64,000 nucleotides of DNA from Sphingomonadales bacterium 28-55-16 (GTDB lineage Bacteria; Pseudomonadota; Alphaproteobacteria; Sphingomonadales; Sphingomonadaceae), in assembly GCA_002278855.1 (NCBI GenBank), contig NCGG01000001.1, positions 1-64,000 of the forward strand. The letters are read 5' to 3'. Numbering within the stretch: the first letter of the stretch is position 1; each line of letters starts with the position of its first letter. The position numbers and the translations under genes were made by a program. The notes below the pieces were generated by a model. That model saw only the letters and a list, made by a program, of their open reading frames with translations. It made no database searches and was not told where the DNA came from. Positions 50,711-60,630 of this stretch are shown piece after piece.

Positions 50711-52740
50711 CCGACTTCCTGCTGGAACTTCGCTCTGAAGAAATCCCTGCGCGGATGCAGGTCAAGGCCAAGGAAGACCTCGCCCGTCTGTTTAATGACG
50801 CGCTCGCGAAGGCCGGATTGGCCGCTGCGTCGGTTGAAGCATTCGCTACCCCGCGCCGCTTGGCGCTGATTGCCACTGGGCTACCTTTGGCGACTGAGGC
50901 TGTTTCCGAAGAAACCAAAGGCCCCAAGGTCGGCGCGCCGCCGCAGGCTATGGAGGGTTTTCTGCGCAAAAGCGGCCTCACCCAAGACCAGTTGATTGAA
51001 CGCGATGGCGTGTATTTCGCGGTCGTGGAAAAGGCAGGGCGTCAGACAGCGGATGTTTTGGCCGAAGCCATTCCAGCTATTATTCGCGCCTTCCCATGGC
51101 CGAAATCGCAACGCTGGGGCGCCGCTTCGGCTTCTACAGAAAGCCTGCGTTGGGTGCGTCCATTACAGGGTATCATTGCTTTGCTTGGTGATGATGTGGT
51201 GCCATGCGAAATCGATGGCATCTTCAGCGGCGCCGCGACGATGGGGCATCGTTTCCACCACAGCGGACCGATCACGATCGGTAACGCGGGCGACTATGTT
51301 GAAAAGCTACGCGAAGCTTATGTCCTTTTGCATTTTTCGGAACGTTGCCGCATCATTCGCGATGGCGCGGAAGCCGCTGCGAAAGCTGCTGGCTTGACGC
51401 TGGTTGCGGATGAAGGCCTCGTTACAGAAAACGCCGGTCTGACTGAATGGCCAGTGCCGATGCTTGGCCGCTTCGACCCGGCGTTTCTGGAAGTGCCACA
51501 AGAGGTCATTCAGTTGACCGCACGTGTGAACCAGAAATATTTTGTCTGTCATGACAAAGCGGGCAAGCTGGCCAACGCCTTTGTCTGCACCGCAAATATC
51601 GAAGCGCATGACAATGGCGCCGCGATTGTTGCGGGCAATGAGAAGGTTCTCGCCGCGCGTTTGTCGGACGCAAAATTCTTCTGGGAACAGGATCTGAAAG
51701 TCGCGCTCGACGATCAGGCGCAGAAGTTGGCGCAGATTACCTTTCACGAGAAATTGGGAAGCGTCGCCGACAAGGTCGAGCGGGTCGCAAAGCTGGCGCG
51801 CTGGTTGGTTGAAGAAGGTATCGTCAAAGACGCTACTGCAGACGCCGCTGAACGCGCTGCGCGTCTGTGCAAGGCTGATCTTGTTACCGGCATGGTCGGC
51901 GAATTTCCCGAATTACAGGGCATCATGGGCGGCTATTACGCGCGCGCGCAGGGCGAGAGCGACGCTGTCGCCGATGCCGTCCGCGACCATTATAAACCTG
52001 TCGGGCAGGGTGATGATGTGCCCACAGCGCCGGTCACTGTTGCGGTGAGCTTAGCGGATAAGCTGGATACCTTAGCGCAATTTTTCGCCGCCGGCATGCC
52101 GCCGACGGGATCGAAGGATCCGTTTGCTTTACGCCGCGCAGCCATCGGTCTACTGTCGTTGCTGCTTCAGAATGATTTGCGCTGTTCACTGAAGGACATG
52201 CTTGGTGCCACCGGAGCAGGCACCAGCTTCGATACGCTGGAAGAGTTTTTGGTCGACCGTCTCAAGGTCCAACAACGTGAAGCGGGTGTGCGGCACGATT
52301 TGATTGATGCGGTGTTTAGCCTTGGCGGTGAGGACGATCTTGTCCGGCTGCTGGCAAGGGTTAAGGCATTGCAGGCATATATCAGTACGGCCGAGGGCGC
52401 GAACTTGCTCGCGGCGTACAAGCGCGCAGCGAATATATTGAAGGCAGCGGACGCCGTTGATGCGGCGGCGCCTGCGCCGGTCGATTTCGTCGCTGAAGAG
52501 TCGTTACTTCTCGCGGCGCTTGACACCGCTGAGCCCCAAGCCGCAGCCGCTGTCGATGCCGAAGATTTCGCAGGCGCGATGGCTGCGCTAGCTAGCTTGC
52601 GTGCGCCCATCGACGCTTTTTTCGAAGGCGTCATGGTCAACGACCCAGAGCCTGCCAAGCGCGCTTTTCGTTTGGGGCTGCTGGCACGGTTCCGCAACGC
52701 CGTGACCCAGGTGGCGGACTTCTCAAAGATTGAGGGTTAG
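50698..52740 (+). CDS. glyS: Glycine-tRNA ligase beta subunit
   Basis: About 680 residues, the tRNA-binding beta subunit. N-terminus [16 protein letters not shown]; central HRFHHSGPI and [14 protein letters not shown]-terminal DALR-like helices. Start is either ATG 50698 (used) or GTG 50707, which overlaps the glyQ stop as GTGA and yields the N-terminus usual for this family. Co-transcribed with glyQ. Confidence 0.95.
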   Translation: MGSVTDFLLELRSEEIPARMQVKAKEDLARLFNDALAKAGLAAASVEAFATPRRLALIATGLPLATEAVSEETKGPKVGAPPQAMEGFLRKSGLTQDQLIERDGVYFAVVEKAGRQTADVLAEAIPAIIRAFPWPKSQRWGAASASTESLRWVRPLQGIIALLGDDVVPCEIDGIFSGAATMGHRFHHSGPITIGNAGDYVEKLREAYVLLHFSERCRIIRDGAEAAAKAAGLTLVADEGLVTENAGLTEWPVPMLGRFDPAFLEVPQEVIQLTARVNQKYFVCHDKAGKLANAFVCTANIEAHDNGAAIVAGNEKVLAARLSDAKFFWEQDLKVALDDQAQKLAQITFHEKLGSVADKVERVAKLARWLVEEGIVKDATADAAERAARLCKADLVTGMVGEFPELQGIMGGYYARAQGESDAVADAVRDHYKPVGQGDDVPTAPVTVAVSLADKLDTLAQFFAAGMPPTGSKDPFALRRAAIGLLSLLLQNDLRCSLKDMLGATGAGTSFDTLEEFLVDRLKVQQREAGVRHDLIDAVFSLGGEDDLVRLLARVKALQAYISTAEGANLLAAYKRAANILKAADAVDAAAPAPVDFVAEESLLLAALDTAEPQAAAAVDAEDFAGAMAALASLRAPIDAFFEGVMVNDPEPAKRAFRLGLLARFRNAVTQVADFSKIEG

Positions 52741-52760
52741 GGCCCGTTCAAACCACCGTC

Positions 52761-52781
52761 ACCCTGAACATGTTTCAGGGT
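52761..52781. terminator. Palindromic repeat/terminator after glyS
   Basis: ACCCTGAA (52761-52768) and TTCAGGGT (52774-52781) form a perfect 8-bp stem with a 5-nt loop, followed by CTTACTTTTTG. The placement 20 nt after glyS with a T-run fits a rho-independent terminator. The CCTGAA/TTCAGG core also occurs at 61419, so it may belong to a dispersed short palindrome family. Confidence 0.6.
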
Positions 52782-52865
52782 CTTACTTTTTGTGACCTCC
52801 AACGTTTGAAAGTAAGATGCTGCAACATGTTTAGTATGACAATGGAACACTGCCGCATATATCGC

Positions 52866-52879
52866 TTGATCTAAATCAT
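52866..52879. promoter_or_regulatory. FNR/FixK-like box upstream of the cytochrome b gene
   Basis: TTGAT-CTAA-ATCAT matches the FNR/FixK consensus TTGAT-N4-ATCAA at nine of ten defined bases. It lies 55 nt before the ATG at 52935, a distance compatible with activation near -41. It suggests oxygen- or redox-linked control. Confidence 0.5.
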
Positions 52880-52934
52880 GGCCGGTGGGTCCGAATGCGC
52901 GCTTGGATTGTTTCCTCTCCAAAGGAACATCCAC

Positions 52935-53462
52935 ATGGCCGTCATGCATCGCATTCGCATTTTTCATGCGTTTCTCGCGCTTACCGTTCTCGCGGCCTAT
53001 TTTTCTGCTGAAACAGGCCGCATGCATGCGTGGCTGGGTTATGGCGTTGCTGCGCTCATATTGTTCCGGCTTGTCTGGGCACTATCTGGCGTGCCGCAAT
53101 TGGGGCTTGAGCGATTTTACCCCTCGTTCAAGGATTTGCGCCTGAAAGGCATTATGACGCATCCGGCCATCAGTCGGATTTTGCTGGCCGGAATCGCCAT
53201 TTCGGTAATTGGGGCAACTGGGACGGGCATCATGATGGATAACGGCCGCGCGCTGCAATCCAGTTCGCTCAGCGCTTTTTCTTTCTCGGGCGAGAATGAA
53301 AGCGAAAACGGGGAGAATCAGTCCGGCGAAACATATGAAGAAGCACATGAATTATTGGCCAATTTGGCAATTGCTTTGGTCGTGATGCACGTCCTGTATC
53401 TGCTAACGTTCAAACTGCCGTTGGCGCGCTTCATGCTTTTTGCCAACAAATCCGGAAAATAA
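52935..53462 (+). CDS. Cytochrome b561 / Ni-Fe hydrogenase-type b cytochrome domain protein
   Basis: About 175 residues with four hydrophobic helices. Histidines near the ends of helices (His5, His11, His31, and His in LVVMHVLYLL) could bind two b hemes; the RIRIFHAFLALTVLAAYF opening is typical of the cytochrome b561-N/HupC-like family. A short acidic Glu/Asn/Ser-rich stretch (about 127-140) precedes the last helix. ATG follows AGGA. An FNR-like box lies upstream. Likely an inner-membrane electron carrier; the partner is unknown. Confidence 0.83.
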   Translation: MAVMHRIRIFHAFLALTVLAAYFSAETGRMHAWLGYGVAALILFRLVWALSGVPQLGLERFYPSFKDLRLKGIMTHPAISRILLAGIAISVIGATGTGIMMDNGRALQSSSLSAFSFSGENESENGENQSGETYEEAHELLANLAIALVVMHVLYLLTFKLPLARFMLFANKSGK

Positions 53463-53545
53463 CCGCCTTCCATACTTGACTCCCGTGCACTGCACTGCAC
53501 AACGGCGCGCAACGAAATGTGCCGACAAAAAGGAATGGCTGCGGA

Positions 53546-56206
53546 ATGACTCAATATGTTTTTCGGTTTGGCGGCGGTGTTTCTGACGGTGATGAGACCG
53601 TTCGCGGCAATAAGAATATATTAGGCGGTAAGGGCGCCAACCTCGATGGCATGGCGTCGATTGGCTTGCCTGTGCCGCCCGGATTCACGATCACGACCGA
53701 AATGTGCACGGCCTATTATGCCAATGGCCAAAGCTTTCCTGACAGCGTCCGGGCCGAGGTGGCCAACGGCCTGGCACATATTGAGCAGGTAACGGGCAAG
53801 TCCTTTGGCGATGCTGCCAATCCTTTGCTCGTGTCGGTGCGTTCCGGCGCACGGGTTTCCATGCCAGGGATGATGGATACCGTTTTAAATCTAGGGCTTA
53901 ATGACCAAACTGTAGAAGGCCTGGCAAGCTCGTCGGGCGATGCACGTTTCGCGTGGGACAGCTATCGCCGTTTCATTCAAATGTATGCTGATGTCGTGCT
54001 GGAACTCGACCATGGCGCGTTTGAGGAGGCGTTGGAGATCGCCAAGGAAGACCAAGGCTATTATCTCGACACTGAGTTGTCCGCCGATGACCTGAAGGCG
54101 TTGGTCACCGAATATAAGCGCCTCGTGGCTGCCGAATGGGGCAAGCCATTCCCGCAAGACGTGCATGACCAATTATGGGGCGCGGTCGGCGCGGTGTTTG
54201 GCTCGTGGGAATCGGACAGGGCAAAGGTCTATCGCCGGCTGAACAATATTCCGGGTGACTGGGGCACTGCGGTTAATGTGCAGGCCATGGTGTTCGGCAA
54301 TATGGGCGAAACATCGGCAACGGGCGTGGCATTTACCCGCGATCCAGCCACCGGCGAGAATGCTTATTATGGCGAATATTTGATCAACGCGCAGGGCGAA
54401 GATGTCGTCGCCGGTATCCGCACACCGCAATATCTGACCAAGGCGGCCCGCGAACGCGCGGGTGCAAAGCCACTGTCGATGGAAGAGGCAATGCCGCAGG
54501 TCTATACCGAACTGGCGCGGGTGTTCGATATTCTTGAGACGCATTATCGCGATATGCAGGATATCGAATTCACCGTTGAGCGCGAAAAATTGTGGATGCT
54601 CCAAACCCGTTCAGGCAAGCGCACGGCCAAGGCCGCGTTGAAAATCGCCGTCGATATGGCGCAAGCGGGCATGATTACGACCGATGAGGCTGTGCTGCGC
54701 GTTGACCCGATGGCGTTGGACCAATTGCTGCACCCGACGCTTGATCCACATGCCGCTCGCGATGTGTTGACCTCTGGTCTTCCGGCGTCACCCGGCGCGG
54801 CATCGGGCGAGATCGTCTTTGATGCCGACACGGCCGAGCGGTTCAACGATATGGGCAAGGCCGTAATCTTGGTTCGCATCGAAACCAGCCCCGAAGATAT
54901 TCACGGCATGCACGCTGCCAAGGGCATATTGACCGCGCGTGGCGGGATGACGAGCCATGCGGCTGTTGTTGCGCGCGGCATGGGGCGCCCATGCGTGTCG
55001 GGCGCGGGTAGTATCCAGATTGATGCCGCGGCCAAAGTGCTGCGCATTGCAGGCCGGACATTGAAAGAGGGCGACATCATCACACTCGATGGTTCCACAG
55101 GCGAAGTCATGGCGGGCGAAGTGCCCACGATCCAGCCTGAACTGGTGGGTGATTTCGGGACGCTGATGGTTTGGGCGGATGCAGGCCGCCGGATGAAGGT
55201 GCGCGCCAATGCCGAAACGCCGTTTGATGCCCAAACCGCGCGTGATTTCGGCGCGGAGGGCATTGGCCTGTGCCGGACGGAGCATATGTTCTTTGACGCA
55301 GCGCGGATTACCGCCGTGCGTCAGATGATCTTGGCGGACGATGAAAAGGGGCGCCGTGTCGCGCTCGACAAATTGCTGCCTGAACAACGCAAGGATTTTA
55401 CCGCGATTTTTGAAGTGATGGCTGGGCTGCCGGTCACGATCCGCTTGCTTGACCCGCCTTTGCACGAATTTCTGCCGCATCAGGAAAGCGAATTTGCCGA
55501 GGTTGCGGCTGCCGCTGGCGTAGGCATTGAGGTGTTGAAGCAACGGGCATCTGAATTGCATGAATTCAACCCGATGCTTGGCCATCGCGGCTGCCGTCTG
55601 GGCGTGACCTACCCCGAAATTTATGAGATGCAGGCGCGTGCGATATTTGAGGCCGCTTGCAGCCTTGCCGTTGCGCCCGTCCCTGAAATCATGATCCCGC
55701 TGGTCGGCACGCGCCGCGAGTTGGAGTTGATGAAAGATGTTGTCGACAAGGCCGCCGAAGCGGTCTTTGCCGAGCAAGGCAAGCGGATTGAATATCTGGT
55801 TGGCACGATGATCGAGCTGCCACGCGCTGCGTTGATGGCAGATGAAATTGCTGAAGTCGGCAGCTTCTTCAGCTTTGGTACCAATGACCTGACGCAAACA
55901 ACCTTGGGCGTCAGCCGCGACGATGCGGCGCGGTTCCTGACGCATTATGTCGATAAGGGCATTTACGCCCGTGACCCGTTCGTCAGCCTTGATGTCGAAG
56001 GCGTTGGCCAGTTGATCGAAATCGCCGCCAATAAGGGCCGCGCAACGCGCCCTGAAATCAAATTGGGCATTTGCGGCGAACATGGCGGCGACCCGGCTTC
56101 GATCGCCTTTTGCGAACAGGTTGGCCTCGATTATGTGAGCGCCTCGCCCTATCGCGTACCTATTGCGCGCTTAGCAGCGGCACAGGCAGCACTTGCCAGC
56201 AGGTAA
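53546..56206 (+). CDS. ppdK: Pyruvate, phosphate dikinase
   Basis: About 886 residues. Interconverts pyruvate + ATP + phosphate and phosphoenolpyruvate + AMP + pyrophosphate. ATP-grasp N-terminus (GGKGANLDGMASIGLPVPPGFTI, cited as GGKGANL, PPGFT), swivelling His domain with catalytic His in RGGMTSHAAVVARGMG, and C-terminal PEP domain with GRATRPEIKLGICGEHGGDP (GICGEHGG). ATG at 53546; an earlier Met (53519) is less likely. Role in gluconeogenesis or PEP balance. Confidence 0.96.
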   Translation: MTQYVFRFGGGVSDGDETVRGNKNILGGKGANLDGMASIGLPVPPGFTITTEMCTAYYANGQSFPDSVRAEVANGLAHIEQVTGKSFGDAANPLLVSVRSGARVSMPGMMDTVLNLGLNDQTVEGLASSSGDARFAWDSYRRFIQMYADVVLELDHGAFEEALEIAKEDQGYYLDTELSADDLKALVTEYKRLVAAEWGKPFPQDVHDQLWGAVGAVFGSWESDRAKVYRRLNNIPGDWGTAVNVQAMVFGNMGETSATGVAFTRDPATGENAYYGEYLINAQGEDVVAGIRTPQYLTKAARERAGAKPLSMEEAMPQVYTELARVFDILETHYRDMQDIEFTVEREKLWMLQTRSGKRTAKAALKIAVDMAQAGMITTDEAVLRVDPMALDQLLHPTLDPHAARDVLTSGLPASPGAASGEIVFDADTAERFNDMGKAVILVRIETSPEDIHGMHAAKGILTARGGMTSHAAVVARGMGRPCVSGAGSIQIDAAAKVLRIAGRTLKEGDIITLDGSTGEVMAGEVPTIQPELVGDFGTLMVWADAGRRMKVRANAETPFDAQTARDFGAEGIGLCRTEHMFFDAARITAVRQMILADDEKGRRVALDKLLPEQRKDFTAIFEVMAGLPVTIRLLDPPLHEFLPHQESEFAEVAAAAGVGIEVLKQRASELHEFNPMLGHRGCRLGVTYPEIYEMQARAIFEAACSLAVAPVPEIMIPLVGTRRELELMKDVVDKAAEAVFAEQGKRIEYLVGTMIELPRAALMADEIAEVGSFFSFGTNDLTQTTLGVSRDDAARFLTHYVDKGIYARDPFVSLDVEGVGQLIEIAANKGRATRPEIKLGICGEHGGDPASIAFCEQVGLDYVSASPYRVPIARLAAAQAALASR

Positions 56207-56243
56207 GTTAACTGGCTAACATTCCATCTTGGGGAGAGGGATT

Positions 56244-56819
56244 ATGAAAGCTTGGCATAGATATGCGATCACCATCGCACTCGCGCTCGTCGGCGGCACC
56301 GCCTTTGCGGTGCATCAGGTGCGCGGTGGGTTAAGCGATGGCCGTGTTTCCAACGGACCATGGGAAACAGGCAAAAGCTTCGGCACCGTGGACGCTAGCT
56401 CGCTCACCCGGGCCAAGGTCGCTTTGTCAGGCCTATTGGCGTTGCCCGCCAAAGAAGCGATGTATTTTACCGCGACCCGCGACAGCGATGGCCGTGCGCT
56501 GGATGGGCGCTGCACGTACGATGTGCGCGGCGGGAAACTCGATGGCCGCTGGTGGAGCGTAACCTTGTACGAAGGCGAAGGCTGGCTTGTGAAAAATGCG
56601 GCGAACCGCTGGTCGGTTCCAGCAAGCGCGGTGACGGCAGACGCCCAAGGCCGCTGGGCGTTCACGGTCTCGCCTGAGATGCAGGCGGGCATCTGGCTGC
56701 CAACCGGATCAGCAAAGGCATTTGACCTGACGTTGCGGCTATATCATCCTTCGTCAGATGTGATCGGTCATCCTGAAAAAGCAAAACTTCCCGTCATTGA
56801 ACGTAAAGGATGTGCATGA
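56244..56819 (+). CDS. DUF1214-domain protein
   Basis: About 191 residues with an N-terminal hydrophobic segment, then a beta-rich domain with MYFTATRDSDGRALDGRCTY, WWSVTLYEGEGWLVKNAANRW and FTVSPEMQ, which are typical of DUF1214. Function unknown. Excellent ribosome binding site GGGGAGAGGG before ATG 56244. It overlaps the DUF1254-like gene (ATGA). Confidence 0.85.
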   Translation: MKAWHRYAITIALALVGGTAFAVHQVRGGLSDGRVSNGPWETGKSFGTVDASSLTRAKVALSGLLALPAKEAMYFTATRDSDGRALDGRCTYDVRGGKLDGRWWSVTLYEGEGWLVKNAANRWSVPASAVTADAQGRWAFTVSPEMQAGIWLPTGSAKAFDLTLRLYHPSSDVIGHPEKAKLPVIERKGCA

Positions 56820-57349
56820 TGCGGCGCTGGATATATCCCATACTCGCGGGCGGCATTGTCGCACTTGGTGCCTATCAAGCAACATTACTGGCAACGCCTT
56901 ACGCGCTAATGTCCGCGGCAATGACCAAAATTGGTGCGCAGGCTCCGGCGAACCGCTTTGCCTTTTCACCCATGGCGACTGTGGACAATCAACCGATCGT
57001 CCGGCCAAGTCCTGATCTATCCTATTCGACCTGTGTTTTTGACCTGACAAAGGGGCCAGTTTTGTTGGACGTCGCGCCTGTTCCTGGACGCTATTGGTCC
57101 GTCAGTATCTTCGACGCGCGCACCGATGTTGCTGCTGTGCGGAGTGATCGCGACACCCGAGGCGGGCCTGCGCGTCTCGCGCTGATGAGGCAGGGGCAAA
57201 AAGCACCTTCGGGCTATGAACCCGTCCTTCTGGGATATGACCGCGGCCTTGCCTTGATCCGCATATTGCTTGCCAATCCATCGGAGTTTCCGGTCGTGGA
57301 CGCAATCCGCCGGAAATCGACCTGCAAGCAACGTCCAGCGACAAATTAG
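56816..57349 (+). CDS. DUF1254-like membrane-anchored protein
   Basis: About 177 residues. N-terminal membrane helix (about 4-25), then a beta-rich segment with VVRPSPDLSYSTCVFDL-like, VAPVPGRYWSVSIFD and GRL sections, typical of the DUF1254 half of DUF1254/DUF1214 proteins, but shorter. It overlaps the preceding gene by 4 bp, so the two form an operon in the reverse order from the usual fused protein. Function unknown. Confidence 0.8.
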   Translation: MMRRWIYPILAGGIVALGAYQATLLATPYALMSAAMTKIGAQAPANRFAFSPMATVDNQPIVRPSPDLSYSTCVFDLTKGPVLLDVAPVPGRYWSVSIFDARTDVAAVRSDRDTRGGPARLALMRQGQKAPSGYEPVLLGYDRGLALIRILLANPSEFPVVDAIRRKSTCKQRPATN

Positions 57350-57393
57350 GTCTTGCACAACTTTGCTGCCGTCCCTAATAGCGGCGCTCCAGT

Positions 57394-57467
57394 GCACCCG
57401 TAGCTCAGCTGGATAGAGCATCAGACTACGAATCTGAGGGCCGGGCGTTCGAATCGCTCCGGGTGCA
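57394..57467 (+). tRNA. tRNA-Arg (anticodon ACG)
   Basis: Acceptor GCACCCG/CGGGTGC, D-arm TAGCTCAGCTGGATAGAGC, anticodon loop CTACGAA giving ACG, T-arm GTTCGAATC, discriminator A. The next bases are CCT, so CCA is not encoded, unlike the other two tRNAs here. 74 nt. Confidence 0.96.
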
Positions 57468-57500
57468 CCTTTGCCCATGCCGAACGGCTATGGGGGCGGC

Positions 57501-58184
57501 ATGACAACATACACCAAATCCGCAATCGTCCTTTTGTCCGGTGGTCTCGACTCCATGGTTGTGGCGGGATTGGCGCGTGAGGCGGGCTACGACTTGATTG
57601 CGCTGACGATCGATTATAACCAGCGGCACCGCGTGGAGCTGGACAGCGCAGCGCGTATTGCCACGCATTTGGGGGCCAGGGAGCATATCATAATGCCGCT
57701 GGACTTGACGCGCTTTGGCGGGTCGGCGCTAACGGCGGATATCGATGTGCCCAAAGAAGGTGTGGAATCTGGGGCAATTCCAGTGACCTATGTGCCCGCT
57801 CGCAACACGATATTCCTGTCCTTATGTCTTGGTCTGGCCGAAGCGCGCAATGCCCGCGATCTTTGGATTGGGGTCAATGCGCTCGATTATTCGGGTTATC
57901 CCGATTGTCGGCCGGCATTTATCAAAGCGTTTGAGGCAACCGCCAATCTCGCAACCAAAGCCGGGGTAGAAGGTGACCATTTCACCGTGCACACGCCCTT
58001 GCTGAATATGACGAAGGCCGACATCGCTCGCGAAGCTGCGCGCCTTGGGCTTGATGCGGGCATGAGTTGGTCCTGTTATGATCCAAGCCCCGCCAACACG
58101 GCCTGCGGTCAATGCGATGCCTGCCGCCTGCGTGCCAAGGGTTTTGCCGATGCGGGCTTGCCTGACCCGACCATTTACGCATGA
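57501..58184 (+). CDS. queC: 7-cyano-7-deazaguanine synthase QueC
   Basis: About 227 residues. Makes preQ0 from 7-carboxy-7-deazaguanine in queuosine synthesis. ATP P-loop LLSGGLDSM (about 9-17) and a Zn-binding C-terminus with Cys in SWSCYDPS and CGQCDACRLR. ATG at 57501; an earlier in-frame TTG is discarded. The stop overlaps queE by 4 bp (ATGA). Confidence 0.95.
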   Translation: MTTYTKSAIVLLSGGLDSMVVAGLAREAGYDLIALTIDYNQRHRVELDSAARIATHLGAREHIIMPLDLTRFGGSALTADIDVPKEGVESGAIPVTYVPARNTIFLSLCLGLAEARNARDLWIGVNALDYSGYPDCRPAFIKAFEATANLATKAGVEGDHFTVHTPLLNMTKADIAREAARLGLDAGMSWSCYDPSPANTACGQCDACRLRAKGFADAGLPDPTIYA

Positions 58185-58819
58185 GCTACGCGGTCAAGGA
58201 AATTTTCCTGACGTTGCAGGGAGAGGGCGTCCACGCCGGACGTCGCGCGGTGTTCTTGCGCTTTTCTGGTTGCAATCTGTGGTCTGGGCGCGAGGCGGAT
58301 CGCGATACCGCCATTTGCCAGTTTTGTGACACGGATTTTGTCGGCACAGATGGTGAGAATGGCGGGCGTTATAACGCGGACGCACTGGCGGCGAAGGTTG
58401 CGGCCTTGTGGGGGGATGGCACCGCCAACCGCTATGTCGTCATTACTGGTGGCGAACCTATGCTGCAGGTCGATGATGCTATCGTCGACGCGCTGCATGC
58501 GGCTGGCTTTCAAATCGCGATTGAGAGTAATGGCACGATATCAGTGCATCCCGGTATCGATTGGGTATGTATCAGCCCAAAGGCAGGATCGGACGTCATC
58601 CAGCACACAGGCGACGAGCTTAAGCTTGTCTGGCCCCAGCGCACCAGCGACATTGCAGCCATGGAACAATGGCAATTTGCCCATTTCCTCATCCAGCCAA
58701 TGGATATGGGGGACGCCGCGTTGAACGCAGCCAATGTGTCAGAGGCGACGCGTTTCGTTATGAAGCGCCCAAAATGGCGCTTATCCTTACAAAATCACAA
58801 GATTCTCGGCCTTCCCTAA
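58181..58819 (+). CDS. queE: 7-carboxy-7-deazaguanine synthase QueE
   Basis: 212 residues, a radical SAM enzyme. LTLQGEGVHAGRRAVFLRFSGCNLW is the start of the family (GEGVHAG); the cluster cysteines follow the variant pattern C-x14-C-x2-C (FSGCNL ... AICQFCD) rather than Cx3Cx2C. It makes CDG for QueC. queD is not in the window. Confidence 0.95.
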   Translation: MSYAVKEIFLTLQGEGVHAGRRAVFLRFSGCNLWSGREADRDTAICQFCDTDFVGTDGENGGRYNADALAAKVAALWGDGTANRYVVITGGEPMLQVDDAIVDALHAAGFQIAIESNGTISVHPGIDWVCISPKAGSDVIQHTGDELKLVWPQRTSDIAAMEQWQFAHFLIQPMDMGDAALNAANVSEATRFVMKRPKWRLSLQNHKILGLP

Positions 58820-58889
58820 CGCCTGTTAAAATTGCTTGAATCCTGTCCCCGAAGATGACAGTCTCATGACGGGAAAGAGGAGAGAACAC

Positions 58890-59237
58890 ATGGCAAGAGC
58901 CGAAGTAGCGCGTCTGCGCGCGTATAAAAGCTATTCGAAACGCATGTCTGACCATATCGCCTTTGCGTTGGTCGTGTACACTTTAATGCTGATCTTTGTG
59001 GTGACGCCGACGATTGAATCGAGCGGAACGTCCATTTTTCCGTATTTTGTATTGGTCCTGTTTGTGGGCGCGGTCATTCCGCTTTGCCGTAATTTGGAAC
59101 GGCGTTGGCAAGCGCTTGATGCCAATGCCTATCCGGGCGACGGGCTTGAAACCCCTTATTTTGCCGATCGGTTGAAACTGTGGGCCGGCGCGGTCGCCAT
59201 TCCTGCTGTATTGGCGGTGCTGTTCACCATTTTTTGA
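58890..59237 (+). CDS. Small membrane protein of unknown function
   Basis: 115 residues from ATG 58890, which follows AGGAGAG. Three hydrophobic segments: about 21-40, 48-65 and 95-115, with a basic segment CRNLERRWQALD between. No family recognised. It lies between queE and pmbA and may be co-transcribed with them. Confidence 0.75.
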   Translation: MARAEVARLRAYKSYSKRMSDHIAFALVVYTLMLIFVVTPTIESSGTSIFPYFVLVLFVGAVIPLCRNLERRWQALDANAYPGDGLETPYFADRLKLWAGAVAIPAVLAVLFTIF

Positions 59238-59283
59238 TTGCGGCTTGATTGACGCTGTAATTGCCCGCGCCTAAGCGGGAAAC

Positions 59284-60630
59284 ATGCTGAACCCACAAGA
59301 AGCGCTTGATCGCGCACAAAATCTCGTTTCCCAAGCCATTAAGGCGGGTGCTGACGCGGCTGACGCAGTCTATGTCTGCGATGCATCCACAGAGGTCCAA
59401 GTCCGGCTTGGCCAGTTGGAAGATGTCGCGCGCTCCGAAGGTGAGGATATTGGCCTGCGCGTTTTTGTTGGCCAAAGGTCAGCCACCATTTCTTCGTCCA
59501 ACATGAACCCGGACATTCTTGCGGGCCTTGTGACGCGAGCCATCGATATGGCGAAAGAAGCGCCAGAGGACCAATATGCTGGCCTTGCGCCGCAGGACCG
59601 GTTGCTGACAGGCGCCGTGCCGGATTTTGATGGGGATGATGGCCTTGATCCCGATCCGGCTCTGCTGCGTGCTGCGGCACTCGAATGCGAAAATGCCGCG
59701 CGCGCCGTCCCCGGTGTCACAAACAGTGAAGGCGCAGGCGCAAGCGCCGGACGCTCCATCTTTGCATTGGCCACCAGCCATGGCTTTGCCGGCGTCAAAT
59801 CCGGTTCAGGCTACGGCATGTCCGCCAGCGTACTTTCGGGCGATGGCGATGCCAAGGAACGGGATTATGACTGGCGATCCGCGCGCCATCTTGCTGATCT
59901 CGATAGCCCGTTCAACATTGGTACCCGCGCTGGTGAACGGGCAGTTAAACGGTTGAACCCCGGCACAGTCAAAAGCGGTCAGATGCCCGTTGTGTTTGAC
60001 CCACGCGTTGGCGGCTCCTTTGTCGGGCATTTGCTTGGCGGCATAGGGGGTTCTTCGATCGCGCGGAAGACAAGCTTCCTGCTGGAATCGCTTGGCACGC
60101 AATTATTCGACAGCAGCATTTCCATAGTCGATGACCCGCACCGTATGCGTGGGCTTGGTTCACGTGCGTTTGATGGCGAAGGCCTGCCCACTGCGCGCCG
60201 TTCGATCATTGAAAACGGCGTACTCACCGGTTGGTTGATGGAAAGCGCATCTGCGCGGCAGTTGGGTCTTGAACCCACTGGCCATGCCAGCCGCGGTATC
60301 GGTGGTGCTCCGGGCGTGAGCCCATCCAATGTGCATCTGGAGGGCGGCAGCGTCAGCGTAGCCGAACTCATCGCAGACATTAAGCATGGCATTTATGTAC
60401 ATGAACTCGCAGGGCAGGGCGTGAACCCCGTAACGGGCGATTACAGCCGAGGTGCGGCCGGTTTCCTCATCATCAATGGCGAAATTGCGGGGCCAGTGAG
60501 CGAATTCACCATTGCCGGAAATTTGAAGGACATGTTTGCGGCGATGACAGCCGCCAACGACTTGGAATTCACACGCAGCATGAACGTGCCAACGCTGCGC
60601 ATCGATGGCATGATGATCGCAGGTGCCTGA
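59284..60630 (+). CDS. pmbA: TldD/PmbA-family metalloprotease-like protein PmbA
   Basis: 448 residues, usual PmbA (TldE) length. Segments GIGGSSIARKTSFLLESLGTQLF (part: IGGSSIARKTSFL), GLGSRAFDGEGLPTARR and GIYVHELAGQGVNPVTGDYSRGAAGFLI (GVNPVTGDYSRG) are diagnostic. PmbA pairs with TldD to process peptides such as microcin B17 and CcdA. TldD is not in the window. Its end overlaps the next gene by 8 nt. Confidence 0.94.
   Translation: MLNPQEALDRAQNLVSQAIKAGADAADAVYVCDASTEVQVRLGQLEDVARSEGEDIGLRVFVGQRSATISSSNMNPDILAGLVTRAIDMAKEAPEDQYAGLAPQDRLLTGAVPDFDGDDGLDPDPALLRAAALECENAARAVPGVTNSEGAGASAGRSIFALATSHGFAGVKSGSGYGMSASVLSGDGDAKERDYDWRSARHLADLDSPFNIGTRAGERAVKRLNPGTVKSGQMPVVFDPRVGGSFVGHLLGGIGGSSIARKTSFLLESLGTQLFDSSISIVDDPHRMRGLGSRAFDGEGLPTARRSIIENGVLTGWLMESASARQLGLEPTGHASRGIGGAPGVSPSNVHLEGGSVSVAELIADIKHGIYVHELAGQGVNPVTGDYSRGAAGFLIINGEIAGPVSEFTIAGNLKDMFAAMTAANDLEFTRSMNVPTLRIDGMMIAGA

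Noticed and set aside
54788..56083. Open frame of 431 codons antisense to ppdK
   Set aside because: It runs opposite to a strongly conserved gene, shows no family motif and has the composition expected from the codon bias of ppdK. A shadow frame.
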